Shown piece after piece: positions 45,964-55,000 of a stretch of DNA of 64,000 bases (positions are counted from its first letter, which is position 1; each line of letters starts with the position of its first letter). The notes below the pieces were generated by a model. That model did not search any database. It saw only the letters and a list, made by a program, of their open reading frames with translations, and was not told where the DNA came from. The stretch is from an uncultured Alphaproteobacteria bacterium (GTDB taxonomy: Bacteria > Pseudomonadota > Alphaproteobacteria > HIMB59): the NCBI GenBank assembly GCA_902521485.1, contig CABYRQ010000001.1, positions 124,001 through 188,000 on the forward strand, in the 5' to 3' direction. The position numbers were made by a program, and so were the translations under genes.

Positions 45964-48510
45964 TTAATTTCTTGGAACAAATATAAATTCACCACCATCA
46001 TGCCCACTTTTTGGAAGAGGGGAATACTCAGGTGTTTGGTCAGAATTAGTTACAACAAAAGAAGTGATTTTTTTACTGATGTCTGAAATAGTATTTTCAA
46101 TCTCTATTTCGTTCAAAATATCAATCAGGGATTTCGCAAATATCGAATGATTTCCACCACCACCATCAACTACTGGCTCTTTACCCCCTGAAGTAAAAAT
46201 TAATCTTGATTTCTTACCGCTCATTCTCTGTAAATAAATTTTTCTATTTTCAAAAACTTCATTATTATAACCTGACGAGCCTCTTGTTAACAAACCTGAG
46301 TAACAACTATCAGCTATGACTAAAACATGCTTTGATTTAATAGAACTAACAATTGAAGCAATAGTATCATTATCTATCCACTCAATTGGCACATCCGGTT
46401 CAGCATTGACCGGCTGCCAGTATCCCTGGTTTAATTGTCTATCAATTTCACCATGTCCAGCGTAATAAAGCAAAAAATTATCTTTAAAAGATAGTTTTTT
46501 CTTAAAATTATAAAGCTCCATTAGAATTTCTTTTCTTGTTGCATTTTTTAGTAAAACTATCTCTTTGAACTTATATTTATCGTTTAGTATCTTAGATAAT
46601 ACTTCAGCATCATTTACGGCAGTCTTTAGTTTTGGAAGATACTCATAATCATTATTGCCAATAATTAAGGCATAATATTCTCCGTAGCTTATATCAAAAG
46701 ACTCTTGAGTTTTAGCTATAATAATAGACTTATTTGAATTTTTTCCCCATTTATCATAAGCAGTAATAATAATTTCTTTATCTTTGTCGCCTATGTAAAT
46801 AGTTTGGATTACCTCAACGATACCGTTATTTGTCTCTTTTATCTGAACTGGCTGATTGTCTATGAATACAGCTTCTATGTTTGAGTCGTCACTGACTTTA
46901 AAATTCAAACTAGCAATGTTTCCTTCAAAATTAACATTCTCATTAATTTCTATATTAGGAGGCTCTTTATCAACAACAGCAGCTGTTTTTTCTAATTCAT
47001 CATTTGATCTAGTGGTTAAAATTTCTCTTTGGTATTCCGGTATTATTTCCTCATTGAAGTTTGACTCAGAACCCTTTTTAACTGTTATAATGTCATTAAA
47101 CTTTTTATCTACATTATTATATAAATAAGGAAAAATTTTTTCAAAATCTTCGTTTATTTCATCAACAATGATTTTAGCTCTTATAACTTCATCTTCATTA
47201 AGATTAGCTTTTACCTCTTCTTTACGATCATTTACCCACTCACTGTCAGTGTTAAGGGATGTCATGAGGTTTTGAGATTCAAACTCATAAAGAACATAGG
47301 CATTGAAGAAATCCACATCGTATACATGACCTTCTTGATAGAAAAATCCTACATAACCAATACAAGATGTTGCTCCAGCTGAATTTTTTATATCGTTTAA
47401 ACAAATTTCTAATGCCTTACTATAGTCAGGATTTTCAGTATCCCAAATAATACTATTAGCATAATTTGCGGCTGCAGAATCCCCACAATTTTTTTGCCAA
47501 GCTAATTCATTATATTCAAGTATCTGTTGATCAAAGCTCTCTGGAAAAGGCTGATACCAAGCTTGAATAAAACCAAGACTCCCAAGCGCATAGCATACCT
47601 CCATAGTCATGTTGGCATTACTGTTGTTTATATATGAATTAATTATATCAATTGCATAATTTGCAGCATTTAATGCATTGTCTTCCTTCTTTAAATTTGA
47701 TAATTCTTCTTGTTTATCATAGCCTTTATATCCAAACTCAATTCTTTTAAACCTATCCTTGTGATAAAAAAAAATTGATTTTACTTTTCTATTTTCTATA
47801 TCTTTATAGTTTGTTCCAAAAAGTTGATTTAATTCATTATCAGCATAGCCATAACCCTCTTGCGATAGAGCTTCAAGAATTGAAACACCAAGTTGAATAT
47901 TTTGTTTAGTTCCAACACCTCTGATATAGTGTTCAGCTAGCAGCGATTTTTCGAAAGCCCCTAATTGTGATACATCATATCTATTGAGAAGTTTAAATGA
48001 CTCTTTGTAATCTATTTCTGTTCCGATTCCATAATAAGTAAATTTTACAAGCTCACCTAGTGAGTCAAAATTTCCCTGTTCGTGAAAGGATTTATATATG
48101 TATTCATAAGCCTTTTCATAGTTAGTTTCTACTTCTGGGTTACCCTCATTATAATGTAGCGAACCAAGGTCAGCAGTTGCATAATGATCACCTTTATCTG
48201 CACCAATTTTTGTGTAATAGTATGATTTTTTTAAATCAACAGGAATACCTTCCCCATAATAATAAAGATAACCAAGCCAGCCATATGACTCAGCATCGTC
48301 ATATTTGTCTACTAGTATAAAAGTGCAATTAAAAACTTTTCCGTAATCTTTCCGTTCATAAAAATCATATACTTTCTCTTTTAACTCACTTTTAAGCATT
48401 GAGTCGTTACACCCACTATTTGCAATAGTGCTCTTTTTTTCTAATGCAATAATGCTCTTAGAAAAAAATAAATTTAAAATAAATATGATTATGGCAACAA
48501 GAGATTTCAA
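45964..48510 (-). CDS. exported caspase-like (C14) protein with Sel1-type repeats
   Basis: An 848-aa protein with an N-terminal signal peptide (residues 1-22). Residues about 70-420 hold Sel1/TPR-like helical repeats (SYGWLGYLYYYGEGIPVD; YGIGTEID). Residues about 515-600 look like an Ig-type beta domain (DKEPPNIEI, AYDKWGKNS). The C-terminal caspase domain (about 608-845) has catalytic His686 in YYAGHG and Cys736 in ADSCYSG. Caspase-like proteases in bacteria are usually cytoplasmic, so export is notable. It is downstream of the FG-repeat gene and a terminator on the same strand. Confidence 0.87.
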   Translation of the reverse strand: MKSLVAIIIFILNLFFSKSIIALEKKSTIANSGCNDSMLKSELKEKVYDFYERKDYGKVFNCTFILVDKYDDAESYGWLGYLYYYGEGIPVDLKKSYYYTKIGADKGDHYATADLGSLHYNEGNPEVETNYEKAYEYIYKSFHEQGNFDSLGELVKFTYYGIGTEIDYKESFKLLNRYDVSQLGAFEKSLLAEHYIRGVGTKQNIQLGVSILEALSQEGYGYADNELNQLFGTNYKDIENRKVKSIFFYHKDRFKRIEFGYKGYDKQEELSNLKKEDNALNAANYAIDIINSYINNSNANMTMEVCYALGSLGFIQAWYQPFPESFDQQILEYNELAWQKNCGDSAAANYANSIIWDTENPDYSKALEICLNDIKNSAGATSCIGYVGFFYQEGHVYDVDFFNAYVLYEFESQNLMTSLNTDSEWVNDRKEEVKANLNEDEVIRAKIIVDEINEDFEKIFPYLYNNVDKKFNDIITVKKGSESNFNEEIIPEYQREILTTRSNDELEKTAAVVDKEPPNIEINENVNFEGNIASLNFKVSDDSNIEAVFIDNQPVQIKETNNGIVEVIQTIYIGDKDKEIIITAYDKWGKNSNKSIIIAKTQESFDISYGEYYALIIGNNDYEYLPKLKTAVNDAEVLSKILNDKYKFKEIVLLKNATRKEILMELYNFKKKLSFKDNFLLYYAGHGEIDRQLNQGYWQPVNAEPDVPIEWIDNDTIASIVSSIKSKHVLVIADSCYSGLLTRGSSGYNNEVFENRKIYLQRMSGKKSRLIFTSGGKEPVVDGGGGNHSIFAKSLIDILNEIEIENTISDISKKITSFVVTNSDQTPEYSPLPKSGHDGGEFIFVPRN

Positions 48511-48549
48511 TTTTTAATTCTTTGTTAATATATTGTTGATTATATAAAA

Positions 48550-48578
48550 AAATGACCCCCAAATTAAGGGGGTCATTT
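48550..48578 (-). terminator. intrinsic terminator between FG-repeat gene and caspase-like gene
   Basis: Perfect 11-bp stem (48550-48560 with 48568-48578, core GACCCCC/GGGGGTC) with a 7-nt loop. Followed by a U-run on the minus strand, it ends transcripts of the 64-aa gene. The caspase-like gene behind it would be expressed by read-through or from its own unseen promoter. Confidence 0.9.
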
Positions 48579-48596
48579 CAAAAAAGTGTTAATAAA

Positions 48597-48791
48597 CTAC
48601 CAACCCCAAGAATTATTGTGGTAATTATAACCACCAAAGATATTGGGAGTTGTATAGAAATTCATACCATCGTTACCATAGTAATTATATCCACCAAATA
48701 TATTTGGTGTTGAATAACCATAAGCATAAGATGCATTTGACAAAGTTAGGCTAATAAGCGCCACTGATACGATTTTTATTAATGTTTTCAT
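48597..48791 (-). CDS. tiny secreted FG-repeat protein
   Basis: A 64-aa protein: signal peptide of about 23 residues (ending SYA), then two near-identical 10-residue units TPNIFGGYNY joined by a short linker, rich in N, Y and G. AGGAG ribosome site. Directly controlled by an ECF-type promoter at 48816-48840. The repeat resembles the DFFGNY units of the protein at 57593-57853. No known domain. Confidence 0.8.
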   Translation of the reverse strand: MKTLIKIVSVALISLTLSNASYAYGYSTPNIFGGYNYYGNDGMNFYTTPNIFGGYNYHNNSWGW

Positions 48792-48815
48792 AGTATTTCT
48801 CCTTATACTTTCTAT

Positions 48816-48840
48816 GACGTCTATAATTTAATTTTATTCC
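48816..48840 (-). promoter_or_regulatory. ECF-type promoter P1
   Basis: On the minus strand: GGAATA (48840-48835), 15-bp spacer, CGTCAT beginning at 48819. Located 25 bp before the start codon of the 64-aa FG-repeat gene. One of six sites with the same two boxes in this region. Confidence 0.8.
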
Positions 48841-48866
48841 AAACTTATTTTATTAATATCTTAAAT

Positions 48867-51800
48867 ATGAAACTAATTTTAATGTCATTATATTTAATTT
48901 TTTTCTGTCAATTCAACGCTTTAAGTAATGAAGTTGATGACTGTAAAAAGTTGGCTTCATACCCAGTAAATAATGATTTTGAGTATGGAGTAATAAGCAT
49001 TGATAGTGAAGAGCAAGCAAAAGAAATCATTAAAATTTGTGACAGGTCAATTAAAAATGATCCAACAAATGGAGAATATTATTTAAATTTATCACGAGCA
49101 TATTATTTCTTAGAGGATTATCAAAAAGAAATTGAATTATTATATCAGGCAATTGAAAATAATTATTTTGATCAAGTTTATTATGATCTTAGTGAATTAT
49201 ACCTTTATGGTTTACATGATCCAATTAATCAGACACCTGATGTAGAAAAATCAATAGAACTATTATTTGAAGGAGATAAAAATGGTGATCATTTCTCACA
49301 ATATTTGTTAGGTTTTTATTATTTATTTGGAGATTTTGAGGAGATATTAGGACCTGCAGACATCGAAAAAGCTATAAAATATTTTGAAAAATCAAAAAGT
49401 GAAAATATATATTCTTTCCTTCAGTACACTTTAAGAGCAATGCCAGCTAGTGAGCAAATTGATATTTTAAAAGAAATTAATTCTCTCTATGATGAAAATA
49501 ATTTTTTACATAATGTGCCTTTGGGATGGATTAATTATCATCTTTCAGATATTTATTCACGAAATTATCAATTCATAGAACAAATCAATGCAGCTAAAAA
49601 TACAGTAAAGTTTATTTCTTCAGTTTATGGTAATGATTACATAGGACTTTCTAGTGATTACCAACTTTTAGCAGAGGCACACATGAGGCAGGGGCTTTTT
49701 AGTGAAGCAGATAAATTTTTAAATAAATCTTTTTTTATTTTGAACAGTAATGATTATTCAAATCTTGAATATGAATATTTTGAATTAGTTTACACATTTG
49801 CTGAGCTAGCAATAGCACAACAACAAGATGAAAAAGCATTTAATTCATTTAGAGAAATTGCTAATTATTTTGAGAATAATGAAAGAGGCTTTCCACTTTT
49901 AGAGGGATATACATATCTATATCTAGCAGATTTTTATTTAACTAAAAAAAATTATATAAAATCAGAGGAATTGATAAAAAAAGCTGAAACGGTTTTAGAG
50001 CCTTATAAGAGCCTCTCTTTTTATTATGAGGGTTTCACTGAAATAAAGATAGATCAACTATTTTTATCCGATAGACATGAGGAATTAAATCTTTTCCTTA
50101 AATCTTACAAAAATTATTTTGAAGATCCAAATAATCAAAATAATTTAAATACTACAGAAATACTTAATTATAAATATTTGATTTCAAAATATGATTACAT
50201 GCAAAAAAATCCATTAAAATGCGTAAGAGAAATTAATAATAATTTAAATTTAATTGAAGAATTAAAAATCAATCAAAGTACTTTTGAGTTTGATAATTTA
50301 ATTGTTCTAGGTAATTGCTACAGATCTTTATCTAACAGCTCTGATGCATATCACTCTTTTATTAGAGCTTTGAAGTTAAAAAATAATTCACGCGCAGTTA
50401 GAGATCGTTTTTATCCCAAACATAACATTGAGGAAATATACAATTTTGTAATGCAATACTCGATTGATAACGGTATTTTCAACGAAGATTTATTTGAGAT
50501 AATTCAAATTTCTAATTTGGAAGATACATCATCAGCAATTGATGAGATGTTTATTAGAGAAAATATAAAAAATATTGAATTAAAAGAGTTGCTTAATAAG
50601 AAAAGATTACTCCAATCATCTTTAGATAAAATCAATTCTGATATTTTGAAAATAAGAACAGTTAATAGCAATAATAATACAGATCAAAAAAAATTATTTG
50701 AAAGAAAAAATAACCTTCAAAATGAAATTAATTTTATTGATATTGATCTTGCTGATAAACACCCAGACTTAATTGACTATGTTAATACTAAGCGTTTAAA
50801 ATTAGATACAATACAGGAAGAAATATTTAAGAATGAGGTGATTATAAAATTTATAGAGATTAATGATAGTGTTTATGTTGCTGTCCTTGATAATGTCAAT
50901 TTTAAATTAGAGTTAATTACTAATGAAAAGCAAATATTAAAAAGAAATATCAAAAAATATAGATCTTTGTTAGAAAATCCTTTTTCTTCCTCTAATTCAT
51001 TTGCAATCGGAAATGATATTTACAATGATTTATTCAAGAAAGTCTCCAAGCACATAAATGGCAAAAGTAATATCTATATTATCATGTCTCCCCTAATAAA
51101 TAGTTTGCCTTTAGAGACTTTGTTAAAAGAAAATAAAAATAATTTAAACTTTTCTGAAATGAATTGGCTAATAAATCATTTTAATTTTAAATATTTACCT
51201 ACTTTTAAATCATTTAATTCTTTGAAACTACTTCAGACAAAAAACACAATGGGCTTAGAGTATTTAGGAGTTGGTGATCCTGTAATAGATAATGTAGACA
51301 CTAATAAATTTAGTTTTTCATCTTTTCTTTTGAGGGGATTAAATGAAGAATTCATAACATACTTAAAAGAATTACCTGAGCTACCTAATACATCAAATGA
51401 AATAAATCAAATTGGTGAAAATTTTAAAAATAAAAAAATTCTTCTCAGAGAAGATGCATCAGAATTAAATATTGCATACAAAGATAATAGTTCAAGATTC
51501 ATAGTTTTTGCAACTCACGCCCTTATGCCCCATGAATTGGGTGACAAATCTTTACCAGGATTGGTTTTAACTATACCAGATACGGTTAATGAAAATATAG
51601 ATGGTTTATTAACAACTTCTGAAATAATTAATACAAATTTTACTTCTGAGCTCATCATACTATCTGCTTGTAATACTGCTGCTGGAGACATCGAGAATAT
51701 AAATTCTCTCTCCGGTTTAACAAAATCATTTTTCTTTTCTGGGGCTAAAAATATAATTGCTTCGCACTGGTCTGTAGAAACATACTCTGCTGAAAAAACA

Positions 51801-51935
51801 ACCATCAACTTATTTGAAAAATCTGATGAAAGTTATTCAAGCCGGTTGAGAAAATCGAAACTAGATTTAATTAAAGAAGATGATACAGGGCATCCCTTTT
51901 TTTGGGCACCATTTATATTTATAGGTACAAATTAA
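48867..51935 (+). CDS. exported TPR-CHAT caspase-fold protease
   Basis: A 1022-aa protein: signal peptide (about 20 residues, ending NALS), a long helical TPR-type region (about 60-620; for example LSRAYYFLEDYQKEIELLYQAI, shown here only as an alpha-helical pattern of A, Y and L), a coiled-coil segment, and a C-terminal CHAT domain with His884 in VFATHAL and Cys935 in LSACNTAAG. CHAT proteases are activated through their repeat regions and cleave specific partners. It is divergent from the FG-repeat/caspase unit and lies immediately upstream of the ECF sigma operon. Targets unknown; export is unusual for this family. Confidence 0.85.
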   Translation: MKLILMSLYLIFFCQFNALSNEVDDCKKLASYPVNNDFEYGVISIDSEEQAKEIIKICDRSIKNDPTNGEYYLNLSRAYYFLEDYQKEIELLYQAIENNYFDQVYYDLSELYLYGLHDPINQTPDVEKSIELLFEGDKNGDHFSQYLLGFYYLFGDFEEILGPADIEKAIKYFEKSKSENIYSFLQYTLRAMPASEQIDILKEINSLYDENNFLHNVPLGWINYHLSDIYSRNYQFIEQINAAKNTVKFISSVYGNDYIGLSSDYQLLAEAHMRQGLFSEADKFLNKSFFILNSNDYSNLEYEYFELVYTFAELAIAQQQDEKAFNSFREIANYFENNERGFPLLEGYTYLYLADFYLTKKNYIKSEELIKKAETVLEPYKSLSFYYEGFTEIKIDQLFLSDRHEELNLFLKSYKNYFEDPNNQNNLNTTEILNYKYLISKYDYMQKNPLKCVREINNNLNLIEELKINQSTFEFDNLIVLGNCYRSLSNSSDAYHSFIRALKLKNNSRAVRDRFYPKHNIEEIYNFVMQYSIDNGIFNEDLFEIIQISNLEDTSSAIDEMFIRENIKNIELKELLNKKRLLQSSLDKINSDILKIRTVNSNNNTDQKKLFERKNNLQNEINFIDIDLADKHPDLIDYVNTKRLKLDTIQEEIFKNEVIIKFIEINDSVYVAVLDNVNFKLELITNEKQILKRNIKKYRSLLENPFSSSNSFAIGNDIYNDLFKKVSKHINGKSNIYIIMSPLINSLPLETLLKENKNNLNFSEMNWLINHFNFKYLPTFKSFNSLKLLQTKNTMGLEYLGVGDPVIDNVDTNKFSFSSFLLRGLNEEFITYLKELPELPNTSNEINQIGENFKNKKILLREDASELNIAYKDNSSRFIVFATHALMPHELGDKSLPGLVLTIPDTVNENIDGLLTTSEIINTNFTSELIILSACNTAAGDIENINSLSGLTKSFFFSGAKNIIASHWSVETYSAEKTTINLFEKSDESYSSRLRKSKLDLIKEDDTGHPFFWAPFIFIGTN

Positions 51936-51951
51936 AATAATTTAAAAAAAG

Positions 51952-51976
51952 GGAATAAATTCATTAATTTTTCGTC
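51952..51976 (+). promoter_or_regulatory. ECF-type promoter P2
   Basis: GGAATA (51952-51957), 15-bp spacer, CGTCCT (from 51973). It precedes a 48-aa ORF and then the ECF sigma gene, so the sigma factor probably stimulates its own operon. Confidence 0.8.
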
Positions 51977-51995
51977 CTAATAGGAGAGATTATTA

Positions 51996-52142
51996 ATGAA
52001 ATTGTTAAAATATTTATATTTTATTGTAGCATTTAAAGTGTTCGTTTTATTTACAAATAAATATTTAAACGCAAAGTTTATAGATTATCTTTTATTCACT
52101 GATGAAGTCGTATTGGGGTTGAAATACATTGCTAGTTCATAG
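51996..52142 (+). CDS. 48-aa membrane miniprotein in sigma operon leader
   Basis: ATG-started ORF of 48 codons behind a good AGGAG and promoter P2. One hydrophobic helix near the N-terminus (YFIVAFKVFVLF), then a mixed tail. It ends 46 bp before the chosen sigma start and overlaps the extended -10 region. It may be a functional miniprotein or a leader peptide that tunes sigma expression. Confidence 0.6.
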   Translation: MKLLKYLYFIVAFKVFVLFTNKYLNAKFIDYLLFTDEVVLGLKYIASS

Positions 52143-52155
52143 TTATCTCAATATC

Positions 52156-52164
52156 TGCTATAAT
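52156..52164 (+). promoter_or_regulatory. extended -10 housekeeping promoter for ECF sigma gene
   Basis: TGCTATAAT, with TTCATA as a possible -35 box (52136-52141) at 17 bp spacing. Transcription would start about 52171, just before GGAG (52173-52176). This gives the sigma factor a basal promoter in addition to P2. Confidence 0.6.
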
Positions 52165-52188
52165 TATCTATCGGAGTTTAAAGATATT

Positions 52189-52782
52189 TTGAGCAGTCTT
52201 AATAAATTAATTGAACAATTCCAATTAAGACTTAAGAGATACGCTTATATATTAACAAGAAACTTAGAGGATGCTGAGGATCTATTTTCACAGGTTTGTG
52301 TTAAGATAGTTGAAAAATATGACAACTCTGTTGTACATTTTTACTCCTGGGCAAAAACAATCACGTACAATACCCACCTAGATAATATAAGAAAGAAATA
52401 CGTTAAAAATTCAAAAGGAGAAAAATTTAGGATATCAGAGCTAGATTATGACAATTTTTACGATTATGACGAGGAAGGTAAGAAATTAAAGTCATCTGAA
52501 AAAAAAGCACAGTCAGCTGAGGATTTAAAAAGATTATCAAGAGTAATTAGCGATGAGGACAGATATTATATGGACAGATATCAAATCACGATGAACCTAA
52601 TACTAGAATTACCACTAATTCAAAGAGAAGTTTTGATGCTTCATGTAGACGGCGATAGCTACAATCAGATAGCTGAAAAGTTAAAAATGGCAAAAGGGAC
52701 AGTAATGAGTACATTATGCCGAGCTCGAGAAAAACTAACTAAGCTTTTAATAGAAAGTGATGAAAATGAGCAATTGGACTAA
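52189..52782 (+). CDS. ECF-family RNA polymerase sigma factor
   Basis: A 197-aa protein from TTG 52189 (the frame is open from 52129, but the basal promoter lies inside that extension). Region 2: RLKRYAYILTRNLEDAEDLFSQV with WAKTITYNTHLDNIRKK; region 4: LPLIQREVLMLHVDGDSYNQIAEKLKMAKGTVMSTLCRAREKL (given as key motif QIAEKLKMAKGTV). No region 3, so ECF class. The anti-sigma gene overlaps its 3' end. It presumably recognises the six GGAATA-N15/16-CGTC promoters around it. Confidence 0.9.
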   Translation: MSSLNKLIEQFQLRLKRYAYILTRNLEDAEDLFSQVCVKIVEKYDNSVVHFYSWAKTITYNTHLDNIRKKYVKNSKGEKFRISELDYDNFYDYDEEGKKLKSSEKKAQSAEDLKRLSRVISDEDRYYMDRYQITMNLILELPLIQREVLMLHVDGDSYNQIAEKLKMAKGTVMSTLCRAREKLTKLLIESDENEQLD

Positions 52783-53386
52783 AGAAGAAATAATGGCTTA
52801 TGCTGATGGTCAGTTAGATGAGTCATCTATCAAAAGAATTCAAGACGCAATTTCATCAGATCCTGAGGCAAAGGATTTTTATGAGTCTATGATATTTAGT
52901 GATGACGTGATCAAAGATACGATGCAACAACTTGAGACTAGTTTTAAAAAAAATATTAATAGTAAAATTCAAAGTCAGTATGAAAAACAAAATGAACACC
53001 AAAGAAAACCCAATAAAATAAAATCTGCTGTTCGTTCAATCAGTATCAAATCTATTTTTATACCAGCACTTATAGGTCTGAGTTTATTTGCGTCTTTAGG
53101 TTATTTTATTGGCCAAAACACACAGCAACAGCTCCTGATGAGAGGAGGAGAAACAGAGGAGTTTGATCAGTATAGAGATGAAATTGAAAATTTTTTAAAT
53201 CTTGGGTCCGATGGAGAAAAATATGTCATCAATGAAAATGAAGAAAACGAAATGTCATTTTCTATAATTTCTACAAATTTTACTCCTGACATTTGTAGAA
53301 AAGTTGAATTTGAAAATGTAAGATATATTCAGCTTTTTAAAGCATGTAAAATGGGGGAGACATGGTCATTTCAGCTCTTAGAGTAG
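52760..53386 (+). CDS. membrane anti-sigma factor
   Basis: A 208-aa protein. The N-terminal 60 residues are of the anti-sigma domain type (EEIMAYADGQLDESSIKRIQDAISSDP in form: AYADGQLD, SDPEAKDF) but without the zinc HxxxCxxC motif. One membrane helix (about residues 98-115, IFIPALIGLSLFASLGYF), then a periplasmic domain of about 90 residues with two Cys (DICRKV, KACKMG). ATG 52760 or 52766 are both possible; both overlap the sigma gene. It would hold the sigma factor at the membrane until its outer domain is cleaved or altered. Confidence 0.82.
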   Translation: MKMSNWTKEEIMAYADGQLDESSIKRIQDAISSDPEAKDFYESMIFSDDVIKDTMQQLETSFKKNINSKIQSQYEKQNEHQRKPNKIKSAVRSISIKSIFIPALIGLSLFASLGYFIGQNTQQQLLMRGGETEEFDQYRDEIENFLNLGSDGEKYVINENEENEMSFSIISTNFTPDICRKVEFENVRYIQLFKACKMGETWSFQLLE

Positions 53387-54918
53387 CTGCTTTATTATTT
53401 ATCACTTGTAGCGCATATACATCTAATATTGATTTTGATCTTTATTTGACTACTCCAGATCAATCAAAATCAATACATGTCTCTAATAATGAAATTATTC
53501 CTTTGGAGGGTAATCTTCAAATCAAAGTCTATTCTAAAGAAGATGGAGTTATAGATATATTTTACGAGTCACAAGAAACACCAAGAGATTCAATTCTCCT
53601 AAATCCCATAGAAATTAAAGCTGGCCAAGTTATTACAATCCCTTCAGATGAAAAATCATTTAAACTAGATTTATCACCTGGTGAAGTAAATTTTGAATTA
53701 GCTTTTATAGGAAAAAATGAGTCTTCTATAAAAAAAACTACAGTAACTGCATTTGAGACTAATACTCTTGTAAAAAGTTCCATTCGGGAATTAATAAATT
53801 TTACTTCATCCACCCCTAATTCTGCTGAATTACCAGTTTATGAGATAGACAAAATGAGTACCGACTATTCAGCGCTAATTGAAATAAACAACAGAGTCTC
53901 AAATTTAGTTAATAATGACTTGGTATTAAGAGGCTCTAGTATTTTCTCTAAAATTGCTAAAGGCACTGTTTATATTGAAAATTATCAAAATGATGAGTGG
54001 GTAGGTATAGGTTCCGGAATTTTACTAAATGATTATCAAATAATAACAAACCTTCATGTTATAAAAGATGCTGATACAATTTATGTCGCACCTTATGGAG
54101 AGGCAAAAAAAGGTGATGTATTAGATTTCAGTGTTCATCGAGCAGAAATTTTAAAAATAGCAGAGGATAAAGACCTTGCATTGATACAAACATCAAAAAT
54201 TTCTGACGATATTAATATTTTAGAATTCATCTCACTCAATGAATTAGAAGTTGGAATGAATACTCATGCAGTAGGACATCCGGACCCACAAGAAACATGG
54301 TCTTACGCAAAGGGTTATATCAGCGGTATTAGAAAGAATTATAAAACGGAATATGATTTCATTTCATTGAAAGCTGACGTAATTCAAAATTCAACAGATA
54401 TAGTTCCTGGTTTTTCTGGGGGGCCACTGACAAATGATGAAGGAAAGATAATAGGCATCAATTCATTTGGAATTGATGATGGCTTTGAATATGCAGTAAC
54501 GACAGATGAAATTTTAGACTTCCTAAAAAACCCAAATAATTTTGATGGTTGGCAAGTCGAAGATGCTTCAAAAGAAAGTAAAGTTATTGATTACGATTTT
54601 AAGAACCCCAACAATTACGAATGCATGGATATCAATGAAGATGGTAAAGATGACTATTGTGGTTTTGATAAAGATCAATCGAATTATTATGAAGTGATAT
54701 ATGTAGATAAAGACTATGACGGCACATTTGACGAACTGAGATTAGATATGAATGAAAACGAATATGATGAAATCGTTGTAACTATTGGTGGAAGTAGTCA
54801 ATACCCTGACACTTATGATAAATACTATTTTGATTTGGAAGATGATAAAAGTGGATACGATAAAGTTGGACACGATTATAACAACGACCGTATTGTAGAC
54901 GAATATCAAACGATATAA
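53362..54918 (+). CDS. secreted trypsin-like serine protease with acidic tail
   Basis: A 518-aa protein starting at ATG 53362 behind GGGGGAG, overlapping the anti-sigma gene by 25 bp. Signal peptide 1-20; residues about 22-125 resemble a DUF4384-type beta domain; the protease domain (about 195-400) carries His232 (TNLHVI), Asp271 (DKDLALIQ) and Ser352 (GFSGGPL). The last 100 residues are very acidic with DxDxDG-like units (DINEDGKDD, DKDYDGTFDE) that may bind calcium. As the third gene of the sigma operon it may cleave the anti-sigma or sense damage in the envelope. Confidence 0.87.
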   Translation: MVISALRVAALLFITCSAYTSNIDFDLYLTTPDQSKSIHVSNNEIIPLEGNLQIKVYSKEDGVIDIFYESQETPRDSILLNPIEIKAGQVITIPSDEKSFKLDLSPGEVNFELAFIGKNESSIKKTTVTAFETNTLVKSSIRELINFTSSTPNSAELPVYEIDKMSTDYSALIEINNRVSNLVNNDLVLRGSSIFSKIAKGTVYIENYQNDEWVGIGSGILLNDYQIITNLHVIKDADTIYVAPYGEAKKGDVLDFSVHRAEILKIAEDKDLALIQTSKISDDINILEFISLNELEVGMNTHAVGHPDPQETWSYAKGYISGIRKNYKTEYDFISLKADVIQNSTDIVPGFSGGPLTNDEGKIIGINSFGIDDGFEYAVTTDEILDFLKNPNNFDGWQVEDASKESKVIDYDFKNPNNYECMDINEDGKDDYCGFDKDQSNYYEVIYVDKDYDGTFDELRLDMNENEYDEIVVTIGGSSQYPDTYDKYYFDLEDDKSGYDKVGHDYNNDRIVDEYQTI

Positions 54919-54951
54919 TCAAGTCTTTCAACAATTTATTTTAAACTCTAG

Positions 54952-54977
54952 GGAATATTTTTTACCCATTTTACGTC
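54952..54977 (+). promoter_or_regulatory. ECF-type promoter P3
   Basis: GGAATA (54952-54957), 16-bp spacer, CGTCTT (from 54974), 23 bp before the DUF2167-like gene start codon. The only one of the six with a 16-bp spacer. Confidence 0.75.
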
Positions 54978-55000
54978 TTAGTATTCATAAGGAGTTTATT

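Noticed and set aside
52129-52188. Upstream TTG start for the ECF sigma gene
   Set aside because: An extended -10 promoter lies inside this stretch, and the first 20 residues do not look like sigma region 2.
53562-53813. Minus-strand ORF inside the trypsin-like gene
   Set aside because: Shadow of a strong gene with catalytic triad; no ribosome site or family resemblance.
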